Of a stretch of DNA of 11,964 bases, positions 1-9,023 are shown piece by piece (the stretch's first letter is position 1; each line of letters opens with the position of its first letter). This DNA is from Saccoglossus kowalevskii (lineage: Eukaryota > Hemichordata > Enteropneusta > Harrimaniidae). Made by a program: the position numbers and the translations under genes. Location: contig NW_003122721.1 of the NCBI RefSeq assembly GCF_000003605.2, positions 1-11,964 on the forward strand, read 5' to 3'. The notes below the pieces were generated by a model. That model saw nothing but the letters and a program-made list of their open reading frames with translations. It had not been told where the DNA came from and did no database searches.

Positions 1-173
1 TTCACTGCACAAAAAATGTCACATTGTGAATATCTATTGTACTAAAATGTCACATTGTGAATATCTATTGTACTAAAATGTCACATTGTGAATATCCAAT
101 GCTTTAAAATGACACATTGTGAATATCCACTGCACTAAAATATCACATTGTGAATATTCACTGCACAAAAATG

Positions 174-484
174 TTACACTGTGAATATCTACTGTACTAA
201 AATGTCACATTGTGAATGTCCACTGCACTGAAATGTCACATTGTGAATTTCCACTGCACTAAAATGTCACATTGTGAATGTCCACTGCATTAAAATGACA
301 CATTGTAAATGTCCACTACACAAAAATGTCACATTGCGAATGTCTACTGTACTAAAATGTCACATTGTGAATGTCTACTGCACTAAAATGTCACATTGTT
401 AATGTTTACTGCACGAAAATGTCACATTGTGAATGTCTACTGTACTAAAATGTCACATTGTGAATGTCTACAGCACTAAAATGT
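174..484 (+). repeat. Ten-monomer linker, copy 1
   Basis: From the TTACACTG variant to the first CACTCTGTG marker is 311 bp in all six copies of the window. This is exactly ten monomers plus a one-base difference in where the two markers start within the core. Order: TATCTACTGTACT; TGTCCACTGCACT; TTTCCACTGCACT; TGTCCACTGCATT with ATGACAC; TAAATGTCCACTACACA; a TTGCGAATG monomer; TGTCTACTGCACT; a TTGTTAATG monomer with TTTACTGCACG; TGTCTACTGTACT; then the marker. This copy has CACTGAAATG near 229 and CTACAGCACT near 470 as private changes. Confidence 0.82.
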
Positions 485-830
485 CACTCTGTGAATGTCT
501 ACTGCACTAAAATGTCACATTGTGAATGTTTACTGCACGAAAAAATCACATTGTGAATGTCTACTGTACTAAAATGACACATTGTGAATGTCTACTGCAC
601 TAACATGTCACTCTGTGAATGTCTATTGCACTAAAATGTCACATTGTGAATGTTTACTGCACGAAAATGTCACATTGTGAATGTCTACTGGACTAAAATG
701 TCACATTGTGAATGTTTACTGCACGAAAATGTCACATTGTGAATGTCTACTGGACTAAAATGTCACATTGTGAATGTCTACTGCACTAAAATGTCACTCT
801 GTGTATGTCTACTGCACTAAAATGTCACAT
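432..830 (+). repeat. 124-bp four-monomer run, markers 485, 609, 795
   Basis: The unit is four monomers: TGTCTACTGTACT tail, TGTCTACTGCACT tail followed by a CACTCTGTG core, TGTCTACTGCACT tail, and TGTTTACTGCACG tail. The markers are 124 and 186 bp apart, the latter being six monomers. The last marker reads CACTCTGTGTATG. That GTGTATG form occurs once per run in every run of the window. Confidence 0.8.
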
Positions 831-1148
831 TGTGAATGTTTACTGCACGAAAATGTCACATTGTGAATGTCTACTGCACTAAAATGTCACATTGTGAATG
901 TCTACTGGACTAAAATGTCACATTGTGAATGTCTATTGCACTAAAATGTCACATTTTGAATGTCTACTACACAAAAATGTCACATTGTGAATATCTACTG
1001 CAATAAAATGTCACATTGTGAATATCTACTGCACTAAAATGACACATTGTGAATGTTTACTGCACGAAAATGTCACATTGTGAATATCCATCGCACTAAA
1101 ATGTCACATTGTGAATGTCCACTCTACTAAAATGTCACATTGTGAATC

Positions 1149-1303
1149 TTCACTGCACAAAAATGTCACATTGTGAATATCTATTGTACTAAAATGTCAC
1201 ATTGTGAATATCTATTGTACTAAAATGTCACATTGTGAATATCTACTGTACTAAAATATCACATTGTGATTGTCCACTGCACACAAATGTCACATTGTGA
1301 ATC
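1149..1303 (+). repeat. 155-bp five-monomer module, copy 1
   Basis: Five monomers: CTTCACTGCACA, TATCTATTGTACT, TATCTATTGTACT, TATCTACTGTACT with AAAATATCAC, and TGATTGTCCACTGCACAC. The same start monomer then appears again at 1304, so this is a duplicated superblock head. Copies lie at 3032, 5419 and 8869. Confidence 0.8.
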
Positions 1304-1505
1304 TTCACTGCACAAAAATGTCACATTGTGAATATCTATTGTACTAAAATGTCACATTGTGAATATCTATTGTACTAAAATGTCACATTGTGAATATCTA
1401 CTGTACTAAATGTCACATTGTGAATATCCAATGCTTTAAAATGACACATTGTGAATATCCACTGCACTAAAATATCACATTGTGAATATTCACTGCACAA
1501 AAATG

Positions 1506-1932
1506 TTACACTGTGAATATCTACTGTACTAAAATGTCACATTGTGATTATTCACTGCACTAAATGTCACATTGTGAATTTCCACTGCACTAAAATGTCA
1601 CATTGTGAATGTCCACTGCATTAAAATGTCACATTGTGAATGTCCACTGCACTAAATGTCACATTGTGAATTTCCACTGCACTAAAATGTCACATTGCGA
1701 ATGTCAACTGCATTAAAATGACACATTGAAAATGTCTACTGCACAAAAATGTCACATTGTGAATGTCTATTACACTAACATATGTCTAATGTCTACTGCA
1801 CTAAAATGTCACATTGTTAATGTTTACTGCACGAAAATGTCACATTGTGAATGTCTACTGTACTAAAATGTCACATTGTGAATGTCTACTGCACGAAAAT
1901 GTCACATTGTTAATATTCACTGCACAAAAATG
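1506..1932 (+). repeat. 428-bp module, copy A (427 bp)
   Basis: Spans from one ATGTTACACTG monomer to the next. There are fourteen monomers in fixed order: TATCTACTGTACT; TATTCACTGCACT; TTTCCACTGCACT; TGTCCACTGCATT; TGTCCACTGCACT; TTTCCACTGCACT; TGTCAACTGCATT with ATGACAC; an ATTGAAAATG monomer; a TGTCTATTACACT monomer; the 26-bp truncated monomer; then four more, ending in TTGTTAATATTCACTG. Fourteen times 31 is 434; the truncated copy (-5) and two 30-bp copies (-2) give exactly 427. One oddity is GTGATTATTCACTG near 1545, where other copies have GTGAATATTCACTG. Confidence 0.82.
1777..1802 (+). repeat. 26-bp truncated monomer, copy 1
   Basis: The core is reduced to AACATATGTCTAATG before the normal tail, a net loss of 5 bp that destroys the CACATTGTG dyad. 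The preceding tail is TGTCTATTACACT. The five other copies, at 5956, 7311, 8328, 10023 and 11594, read AAAATATG; this one has a C. Confidence 0.85.
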
Positions 1933-2243
1933 TTACACTGTGAATATCTACTGTACTAAAATGTCACATTGTGAATGTCCACTCCACTAAAATGTCACAT
2001 TGTGAATTTCCACTGCACTAAAATGTCACATTGTGAATGTCCACTGCATTAAAATGACACATTGTAAATGTCCACTACACAAAAATGTCACATTGCGAAT
2101 GTCTACTGTACTAAAATGTTACATTGTGAATGTCTACTGCACTAAAATGTCACATTGTTAATGTTTACTGCACGAAAATGTCACATTGTGAATGTCTACT
2201 GTACTAAAATGTCACATTGTGAATGTCTACTGCACTAAAATGT
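1933..2243 (+). repeat. Ten-monomer linker, copy 2
   Basis: Same order and same 311-bp marker-to-marker length as the copy at 174. Private changes include TGTCCACTCCACT near 1984 and ATGTTACATTG near 2119. It follows the 428-bp module directly. Confidence 0.82.
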
Positions 2244-2690
2244 CACTCTGTGAATGTCTACTGCACTAAAATGTCACATTGTGAATGTTTACTGCACGAA
2301 AATGTCACATTGTGAATGTCTACTGTACTAAAATGACACATTGTGAATGTCTACTGCACTAAAATGTCACTCTGTGAATGTCTACTGCACTAAAATGTCA
2401 CATTGTGAATGTTTACTGCACGAAAATGTCACATTGTGAATGTCTACTGTACTAAAATGTCACATTGTGAATGTCTACTGCACTAAAATGTCACTCTGTG
2501 TATGTCTACTGCACTAAAATGTCACATTGTGAATGTTTACTGCACGAAAATGTCACATTGTGAATGTCTACTGCACTAAAATGTCACATTGTGAATGTTT
2601 ACTGCACGAAAATGTCACATTGTGAATGTCTACTGCACTAAAATGTCACTCTGTGAATGTCTACTGCACTAAAATGTCACATTGTGAATG
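2190..2690 (+). repeat. 124-bp four-monomer run, markers 2244, 2368, 2492, 2647
   Basis: Marker spacings are 124, 124 and 155 bp. The GTGTATG form is at 2492. The final marker, five monomers later, reverts to GTGAATG. The same terminal pattern (GTGTATG, then 155 bp, then GTGAATG) occurs at 4074/4229, offset by 1582 bp. Confidence 0.82.
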
Positions 2691-3031
2691 TTTACTGCAA
2701 GAAAATGTCACACTGTGAATGTCTACTGGACTAAACTGTCACATTGTGAATGTTTACTGCACGAACATGACACATTGTGAATGTCTACTGGACTAAAATG
2801 TCACATTGTTAATGTCTATTGCACTAAAATGTCACATTGTGAATGTCTACTACACAAAAATGTCAAATTGTGAATATCTACTGCACTAAAATGTCACATT
2901 GTGAATATCTACTGCACTAAAATGTCACATTGTGAATGTTTACTGCACGAAAATGTCACATTGTGAATATCCATCGCACTAAAATGTCACATTGTGAATG
3001 TCCACTCTACTAAAATGTCACATTGTGAATC

Positions 3032-3187
3032 TTCACTGCACAAAAAATGTCACATTGTGAATATCTATTGTACTAAAATGTCGCATTGTGAATATCTATT
3101 GTACTAAAATGTCACATTGTGAATATCTACTGTACTAAAATATCACATTGTGATTGTCCACTGCACACAAATGTCACATTGTGAATC
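3032..3187 (+). repeat. 155-bp five-monomer module, copy 2 (156 bp)
   Basis: Same five monomers as the copy at 1149. It has one extra A in the A-run after CACTGCAC, and a private CpG change ATGTCGCATTG near 3082. Confidence 0.8.
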
Positions 3188-3390
3188 TTCACTGCACAAA
3201 AATGTCACATTGTGAATATCTATTGTATTAAAATGTCACATTGTGAATATCTATTGTACTAAAATGTCACATTGTGAATATCTACTGTACTAAAATGTCA
3301 CATTGTGAATATCCAATGCTTTAAAATGACACATTGTGAATATCCACTGCACTAAAATATCACATTGTGAATATTCACTGCACAAAAATG

Positions 3391-3701
3391 TTACACTGTG
3401 AATATCTACTGTACTAAAATGTCACATTGTGAATGTCCACTGCACTAAAATGTCACATTGTGAATTTCCACTGCACTAAAATGTCACATTGTGAATGTCC
3501 ACTGCATTAAAATGACACATTGTAAATGTCCACTACACAAAAATGTCACATTGCGAATGTCTACTGTACTAAAATGTCACATTGTGAATGTCTATTGCAC
3601 TAAAATGTCACATTGTTAATGTTTACTGCACGAAAATGTCACATTGTGAATGTCTACTGTACTAAAATGTCACATTGTGAATGTCTACTGCACTAAAATG
3701 T
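3391..3701 (+). repeat. Ten-monomer linker, copy 3
   Basis: Same order and length as the copy at 174 (offset 3217 bp). It is entered directly from a superblock start, without the truncated-monomer module in front. TGTCTATTGCACT near 3596 replaces TGTCTACTGCACT. Confidence 0.82.
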
Positions 3702-4290
3702 CACTCTGTGAATGTCTACTGCACTAAAATGTCACATTGTGAATGTTTACTGCACGAAAATGTCACATTATGAATGTCTACTGTACTAAAATGACACATT
3801 GTGAATGTCTACTGCACTAAAATGTCACTCTGTGAATGTCTACTGCACTAAAATGTCACATTGTGAATGTCTACTGCACGAAAATGTCACATTGTGAATG
3901 TCTACTGTACTAAAATGACACATTGTGAATGTTTACTGCACTAAAATGTCACTCTGTGAATGTCTACTGCACTAAAATGTCACATTGTGAATGTTTACTG
4001 CACGAAAATGTCACATTGTGAATGTCTACTGTACTAAAATGTCACATTGTGAATGTCTACTGCACTAAAATGTCACTCTGTGTATGTCTACTGCACTAAA
4101 ATGTCACATTGTGAATGTTTACTGCACGAAAATGTCACATTGTGAATGTCTACTGCACTAAAATGTCACATTGTGAATGTTTACTGCACGAAAATGTCAC
4201 ATTGTGAATGTCTACTGCACTAAAATGTCACTCTGTGAATGTCTACTGCACTAAAATGTCACATTGTGAATGTTTACTGCACGAAAATGT
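3650..4290 (+). repeat. 124-bp four-monomer run, five markers (longest)
   Basis: Markers at 3702, 3826, 3950, 4074 and 4229 (spacings 124, 124, 124, 155). Relative to the run at 2190 this is a gain of exactly one 124-bp unit. The GTGTATG form is at 4074. Confidence 0.83.
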
Positions 4291-4613
4291 CACATTGCGA
4301 ATGTCTACTGGACTAAAATGTCACATTGTGAATGTTTACTGCACGAAAATGTCACATTGTGAATGTCTACTGGACTAAAATGTCACATTGTGAATGTCTA
4401 TTGCACGAAAATGTCACATTGTGAATGTCTACTGCACTAAAATGTCACATTGTGAATGTTTACTGCACTAAAATGTCACATTGTGAATATCTACTGCACT
4501 AAAATGTCACATTGTGAATGTTTACTGCACGAAAATGTCACATTGTGAACATCCATCGCACTAAAATGTCACATTGTGAATGTCCACTCTTCTAAAATGT
4601 CACATTGTGAATC

Positions 4614-5418
4614 TTCACTGCACAAAAATGTCACATTGTGAATATCTATTGTACTAAAATGTCACATTGTGAATATCTATTGTACTAAAATGTCACATTG
4701 TGAATATCTACTGTACTAAAATGTCACATTGTGAATATCCAATGCTTTAAAATGACACATTGTGAATATCTACTGCACTAAAATATCACATTGTGAATAT
4801 TCACTGTACAAAAATGTTACACTGTGAATATCTACTGTACTAAAATGTCACATTGTGAATATTCACTGCACTAAATGTCACATTGTGAATTTCCACTGCA
4901 CTAAAATGTCACATTGTGAATATCTACTGGACTAAAATGTCACATTGTGAATGTCTACTGCACTAAAATGTCACATTGTGAATGTTTTCTGCACGAAAAT
5001 GTCACATTGTGAATGTCTACTGCACTAAAATGTCACTCTGTGAATGTCTACTGCACTAAAATGTCACATTGTGAATGTTTACTGCACGAAAATGTCACAT
5101 TGTGAATGTCTACTGGACTAAAATGTCACATTGTGAATGTTTACTGCACGAAAATGTCACATTGTGAATGTCTACTGGACTAAAATGTCACATTGTGAAT
5201 GTCTATTGCACTAAAATATCACATTGTGAATGTCTACTACACAAAAATGTCACATTGTGAATATCTACTGCACTAAAATGTCACATTGTGAATGTATACT
5301 GCACTAAAATGTCACATTGTGAATGTTTACTGCACGAAAATGTCACATTGTGAATATCCATCGCACTAAAATGGCACATTGTGAATGTCCACTCTACTAA
5401 AATGTCACATTGTGAATC
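4614..5418 (+). repeat. Superblock 4, short internally deleted copy (805 bp)
   Basis: The left part follows the usual order (CTTCACTGCAC, TATCTATTGTACT twice, TATCTACTGTACT, TATCCAATGCTTT, ATGTTACACTG at 4817, AATATTCACTG, AATTTCCACTG). Near 4895-4925 it jumps to a TATCTACTGGACT monomer typical of the right part of other superblocks. The linker and nearly all 124-bp units are absent; one CACTCTGTG marker remains at 5034. The end is normal (TATCCATCGCACT at 5361, then CCACTCTACT). The length is 26 monomers minus 1 bp, so the deletion kept register. An in-register unequal exchange is the simplest explanation. Confidence 0.8.
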
Positions 5419-5573
5419 TTCACTGCACAAAAATGTCACATTGTGAATATCTATTGTACTAAAATGTCACATTGTGAATATCTATTGTACTAAAATGTCA
5501 CATTGTGAATATCTACTGTACTCAAATATCACATTGTGACTGTCCACTGCACACAAATGTCACATTGTGAATC
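5419..5573 (+). repeat. 155-bp five-monomer module, copy 3
   Basis: Same five monomers as the copy at 1149, with ACTCAAATATC near 5521 and TGACTGTCCACTG near 5538 as private changes. Confidence 0.8.
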
Positions 5574-5776
5574 TTCACTGCACAAAAATGTCACATTGTG
5601 AATATCTATTGTACTAAAATGTCACATTGTGAATATCTATTGTACTAAAATGTCACATTGTGAATATCTACTGTACTAAAATGTCACATTGTGAATATCC
5701 ACTGCTTTAAAATGACACATTGTGAATATCCACTGCATTAAAATATCACATTGTGAATATTCACTGCACAAAAATG

Positions 5777-6235
5777 TTACACTGTGAATATCTACTGTAC
5801 TAAAATGTCACATTGTGAATATTCACTGCACTAAATGTCACATTGTGAATTTCCACTGCACTAAAATGTCTCATTGTGAATGTCCACTGCATTAAAATGA
5901 CACTTTGAAAATGTCTACTGCACAAAAATGTCACATTGTGAATGTCTATTACACTAAAATATGTCTAATGTCTACTGCACTAAAATGTCACATTGTTAAT
6001 GTTTACTGCACGAAAATGTCACATTGTGAATGTCTACTGTACTAAAATGTCACATTGTGAATGTCTACTGCACTAAAATGTCACTCTGTGAATGTCTACT
6101 GCACTAAAATGTCACATTGTGAATGTTTACTGCACGAAAATGTCACATTGTGAATGTCTACTGTACTAAAATGTCACATTGTGAATGTCTACTGCACGAA
6201 AATGTCACATTGTTAATATTCACTGCACAAAAATG
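5777..6235 (+). repeat. 428-bp module, rearranged copy B (459 bp)
   Basis: Same endpoints (ATGTTACACTG to ATGTTACACTG) as copy A, but the doubled TTTCCACTGCACT segment is reduced to one, with the fused monomer ATGACACTTTGAAAATG near 5898. The segment after the truncated monomer is longer and includes a CACTCTGTG marker at 6082. Fifteen monomers minus 5 bp (truncated copy) and 1 bp (one 30-bp copy) gives 459, so the rearrangement is in register. Confidence 0.78.
5956..5981 (+). repeat. 26-bp truncated monomer, copy 2
   Basis: Reads AAAATATGTCTAATG plus the TCTACTGCACT tail. The context matches the copy at 1777: TGTCTATTACACT before it and a TTGTTAATG monomer after it. Confidence 0.85.
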
Positions 6236-6546
6236 TTACACTGTGAATATCTACTGTACTAAAATGTCACATTGTGAATGTCCACTGCACTAAAATGTCA
6301 CATTGTGAATTTCCACTGCACTAAAATGTCACATTGTGAATGTCCACTGCATTAAAATGACACATTGTAAATGTCCACTACACAAAAATGTCACATTGCG
6401 AATGTCTACTGTACTAAAATGTCACATTGTGAATGTCTACTGCACTAAAATGTCACATTGTTAATGTTTGCTGCACGAAAATGTCACATTGTGAATGTCT
6501 ACTGTACTAAAATGTCACATTGTGAATGTCTACTGCACTAAAATGT
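6236..6546 (+). repeat. Ten-monomer linker, copy 4
   Basis: Same order and length as the other linkers. A private change, AATGTTTGCTGCACG near 6470, replaces AATGTTTACTGCACG. It follows the rearranged 459-bp module. Confidence 0.82.
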
Positions 6547-6830
6547 CACTCTGTGAATGTCTACTGCACTAAAATGTCACATTGTGAATGTTTACTGCAC
6601 GAAAATGTCACATTGTGAATTTCTACTGTACTAAAATGACACATTGTGAATGTCTACTGCACTAAAATGTCACTCTGTGAATGTCTACTGCACTAAAATG
6701 TCACATTGTGAATGTTTACTGCACGAAAATGTCACATTGTGAATGTCTACTGTACTAAAATGTCACATTGTGAATGTCTACTGCACTAAACTATCACTCT
6801 GTGTATGTCTACTGCACTAAAATGTCACAT
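6495..6830 (+). repeat. 124-bp four-monomer run, markers 6547, 6671, 6795
   Basis: Spacings are 124 and 124 bp. The last marker is CTATCACTCTGTGTATG, with ATGTC changed to CTATC. The run is cut off by a superblock start one monomer later. Confidence 0.8.
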
Positions 6831-7041
6831 TGTGAATCTTCACTGCACAAAAATGTCACATTGTGAATATCTATTGTACTAAAATGTCACATTGTGAATA
6901 TCTATTGTACTAAAATGTCACATTGTGAATATCTACTGTACTAAAATGTCACATTGTGAATATCCACTGCTTTAAAATGACACATTGTGAATATCCACTG
7001 CACTAAAATATCACATTGTGAATATTCACTGCACAAAAATG

Positions 7042-7466
7042 TTACACTGTGAATATCTACTGTACTAAAATGTCACATTGTGAATATTCACTGCACTAAA
7101 TGTCACATTGTGAATTTCCACTGCACTAAAATGTTACATTGTGAATGTCCACTGCATTAAAATGTCACATTGTGAATGTTCACTGCACTAAATGTCATTG
7201 TGAATTTCCACTGCACTAAAATGTCACATTGTGAATGTCAACTGCATTAAAATGACACATTGAAAATGTCTACTGCACAAAAATGTCACATTGTGAATGT
7301 CTATTACACTAAAATATGTCTAATGTCTACTGCACTAAAATGTCACATTGTTAATTTTTACTGCACGAAAATGTAACATTGTGAATGTCTACTGTACTAA
7401 AATGTCACATTGTGAATGTCTACTGCACGAAAATGTCACATTGTTAATATTCACTGCACAAAAATG
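7042..7466 (+). repeat. 428-bp module, copy C (425 bp)
   Basis: Same monomer order as copy A. It is 2 bp shorter because of a private deletion that turns ATGTCACATTG into ATGTCATTG near 7193. It also has AATTTTTACTGCACG near 7353 where other copies have AATGTTTACTGCACG, and ATGTAACATTG near 7373. Confidence 0.82.
7311..7336 (+). repeat. 26-bp truncated monomer, copy 3
   Basis: Same sequence and left context as the copy at 5956. The monomer after it has TTGTTAATTTTTACTG instead of TTGTTAATGTTTACTG. Confidence 0.85.
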
Positions 7467-7777
7467 TTACACTGTGAATATCTACTGTACTAAAATGTCA
7501 CATTGTGAATGTCCACTGCACTAAAATGTCACATTGTGAATTTCCACTGCACTAAAATGTCACATTGTGAATGTCCACTGCATTAAAATGACACATTGTA
7601 AATGTCCACTACACAAAAATGTCACATTGCGAATGTCTACTGTACTAAAATGTCACATTGTGAATGTATACTGCACTAAAATGTCACATTGTTAATGTTT
7701 ACTGCACGAAAATGTCACATTGTGAATGTCTACTGTACTAAAATGTCACATTGTGAATGTCTACTGCACTAAAATGT
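7467..7777 (+). repeat. Ten-monomer linker, copy 5
   Basis: Same order and length as the other linkers. TGTATACTGCACT near 7670 is private. It follows the 425-bp module. Confidence 0.82.
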
Positions 7778-8050
7778 CACTCTGTGAATGTCTACTGCAC
7801 TAAAATGTCACATTGTGAATGTTTACTGCACGAAAATGTCACATTGTGAATGTCTACTGTACAAAAATGACACATTGTGTATGTTTACTGCACTAAAATG
7901 TCACTCTGTGAATGTCTACTGCACTAAAATGTCACATTGTGAATGTTTACTGCACGAAAATGTCACATTGTGAATGTCTACTGTAATAAAATGTCACATT
8001 GTGAATGTCTACTGCATTAAAATGTCACTCTGTGTATGTCTACTGCACTA
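7725..8050 (+). repeat. 124-bp four-monomer run, markers 7778, 7902, 8026
   Basis: Spacings are 124 and 124 bp. An additional GTGTATG change at about 7877, outside the usual marker position, removes an in-frame TGA and creates a 186-bp open stretch (7788-7973) on the plus strand. The run is truncated by a joint at about 8050-8070. Confidence 0.8.
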
Positions 8051-8327
8051 AAATGTCACATTGTGAATATCCACTGCTTTAAAATGACACATTGTGAATA
8101 TCCACTGCACTAAAATATCACATTGTGAATAGTCACTGCACAAAAATGTTACACTGTGAATATCTACTGTACTAAAATGTCACATTGTGAATATTCACTG
8201 CACTAAATGTCACATTGTGAATTTCCACTGCACTAAAATGTCACATTGTGAATGTCCACTGCATTAAAATGACACTTTGAAAATGTCTACTGCACAAAAA
8301 TGTCACATTGTGAATGTCTATTACACT

Positions 8328-8353
8328 AAAATATGTCTAATGTCTACTGCACT
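8328..8353 (+). repeat. 26-bp truncated monomer, copy 4
   Basis: Same sequence as the copy at 5956. The following monomer has lost one T (TTGTTAAGTTTACTG near 8367). Confidence 0.85.
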
Positions 8354-8868
8354 AAAATGTCACATTGTTAAGTTTACTGCACGAAAATGTCACATTGTGA
8401 ATGTCTACTGTACTAAAATGTCACATTGTGAATGTCTACTGCACTAAAATGTCACTCTGTGAATGTCTACTGCACTAAAATGTCACATTGTGAATGTCTA
8501 CTGCACTAAAATGTCACACTGTGAATGTCTACTGCACGAAAATGTCACATTGTGAATGTCTACTGGACTAAAATGTCACATTGTGAATGTTTACTGCACG
8601 AAAATATCACATTGTGAATGTCTACTGGACTAAAATGTCACATTGTGAATGTCTATTGCACTAAAATGTCACATTGTGAATGTCTACTACACAAAAATGT
8701 CACATTGTGAATATCTACTGCACTAAAATGTCACATTGTGAATATCTACTGCACTAAAATGTCACATTGTGAATGTTTACTGCACGAAAATGTCACATTG
8801 TGAATATCCATCGCACTAAAATGTCACATTGTGAATGTCCACTCTACTAAAATGTCACATTGTGAATC

Positions 8869-9023
8869 TTCACTGCACAAAAATGTCACATTGTGAATAT
8901 ATATTGTACTAAAATGTCACATTGTGAATATCTATTGTACTAAAATGTCACATTGTGAATATCTACTGTACTAAAATATCACATTGTGATTGTCCACTGC
9001 ACACAAATGTCACATTGTGAATC
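8869..9023 (+). repeat. 155-bp five-monomer module, copy 4
   Basis: Same five monomers as the copy at 1149. TATATATTGTACT near 8899 replaces TATCTATTGTACT. Confidence 0.8.

Larger units (their letters stand above)
1..1148 (+). repeat. Superblock 1 (left end cut by window)
   Basis: The window opens inside the TTCACTGCAC monomer that starts a superblock. Order of variants: two TATCTATTGTACT monomers, the TATCCAATGCTTT monomer with ATGACAC, a monomer with AAAATATCAC, then the ATGTTACACTG monomer at 174. This is followed by the ten-monomer linker to the first CACTCTGTG marker at 485, further markers at 609 and 795, a run with TGTCTACTGGACT tails, and the closing pair TATCCATCGCACT (TCGCAC at 1091) and TGTCCACTCTACT. 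It lacks the TATCTACTGTACT monomer that normally precedes the TATCCAATGCTTT monomer, and it lacks the 26-bp truncated monomer module. From 174 to 609 it is collinear with superblock 3 at a constant offset of 3217 bp. Confidence 0.85.
1149..3031 (+). repeat. Superblock 2 (about 1.88 kb)
   Basis: Begins with a CTTCACTGCAC monomer and a 155-bp five-monomer module, after which the start is repeated at 1304. It carries the complete module of about 428 bp (1506-1932) including the 26-bp truncated monomer, then the 310-bp linker, four CACTCTGTG markers (2244, 2368, 2492, 2647), the GGACT-tail region, and the closing TATCCATCGCACT (2974) and CCACTCTACT monomers. Its right part, from 2244 to the end, matches superblock 3 at a constant offset of 1582 bp, whereas the markers 2244 and 2368 also pair with 3702 and 3826 at 1458 bp. 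The 124-bp difference is one four-monomer unit. Confidence 0.85.
3032..4613 (+). repeat. Superblock 3 (about 1.58 kb)
   Basis: Starts with CTTCACTGCAC and a 156-bp version of the five-monomer module (one extra A in the A-run near 3042), repeated at 3188. It has the ATGTTACACTG monomer at 3391 but skips the truncated-monomer module, passing straight into the 310-bp linker. It holds the largest visible set of CACTCTGTG markers: 3702, 3826, 3950, 4074 and 4229. It closes with a TCCATCGCACT monomer (TCG at 4556, here preceded by AACA instead of AATA) and CCACTCTTCT instead of CCACTCTACT. Confidence 0.85.
5419..6838 (+). repeat. Superblock 5 (about 1.42 kb)
   Basis: Starts with CTTCACTGCAC and the 155-bp module (its last monomer reads TGACTGTCCACTG, elsewhere TGATTGTCCACTG), repeated at 5574. 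The ATGTTACACTG monomer at 5777 is followed by a 459-bp variant of the 428-bp module. That variant has lost the doubled TTTCCACTGCACT segment and gained extra monomers, including a CACTCTGTG marker at 6082. The 310-bp linker runs from 6236 to the marker at 6547, followed by markers at 6671 and 6795. It ends abruptly: the next superblock start follows one monomer after the 6795 marker, so the usual GGACT region and the TATCCATCGCACT/CCACTCTACT closing pair are missing. Confidence 0.82.
6839..8868 (+). repeat. Superblock 6, mosaic of two partial blocks (about 2.03 kb)
   Basis: The first part starts at CTTCACTGCAC without the duplicated 155-bp module and carries a 425-bp module (7042-7466), the 310-bp linker, and markers at 7778, 7902 and 8026. 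At about 8050-8070 it switches to TATCCACTGCTTT, which belongs to the start of a superblock, so a second partial block follows. That part has ATGTTACACTG at 8149, a truncated monomer at 8328-8353, a single marker at 8453, and GGACT tails, and it closes with TATCCATCGCACT (8811) and CCACTCTACT. The joint is in register. Confidence 0.8.

Noticed and set aside
1-60. Window start as a close relative of the head at 3032 (both have six A after CACTGCAC)
   Set aside because: The monomers that follow differ (two TATCTATTGTACT then TATCCAATGCTTT at the window start; AAAATATCAC and TGATTGTCC monomers after 3032). The extra A is more likely independent homopolymer change.
7788-7973. Open reading frame of 61 codons on the plus strand
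   Set aside because: It is repeat sequence read through three monomers per 31 residues. It stays open only because a GTGTATG change near 7877 removes a TGA and CACG/TACA variants remove a TAA. It ends at the ordinary TTGTGA of the repeat. There is no start context, domain or composition of a real protein.
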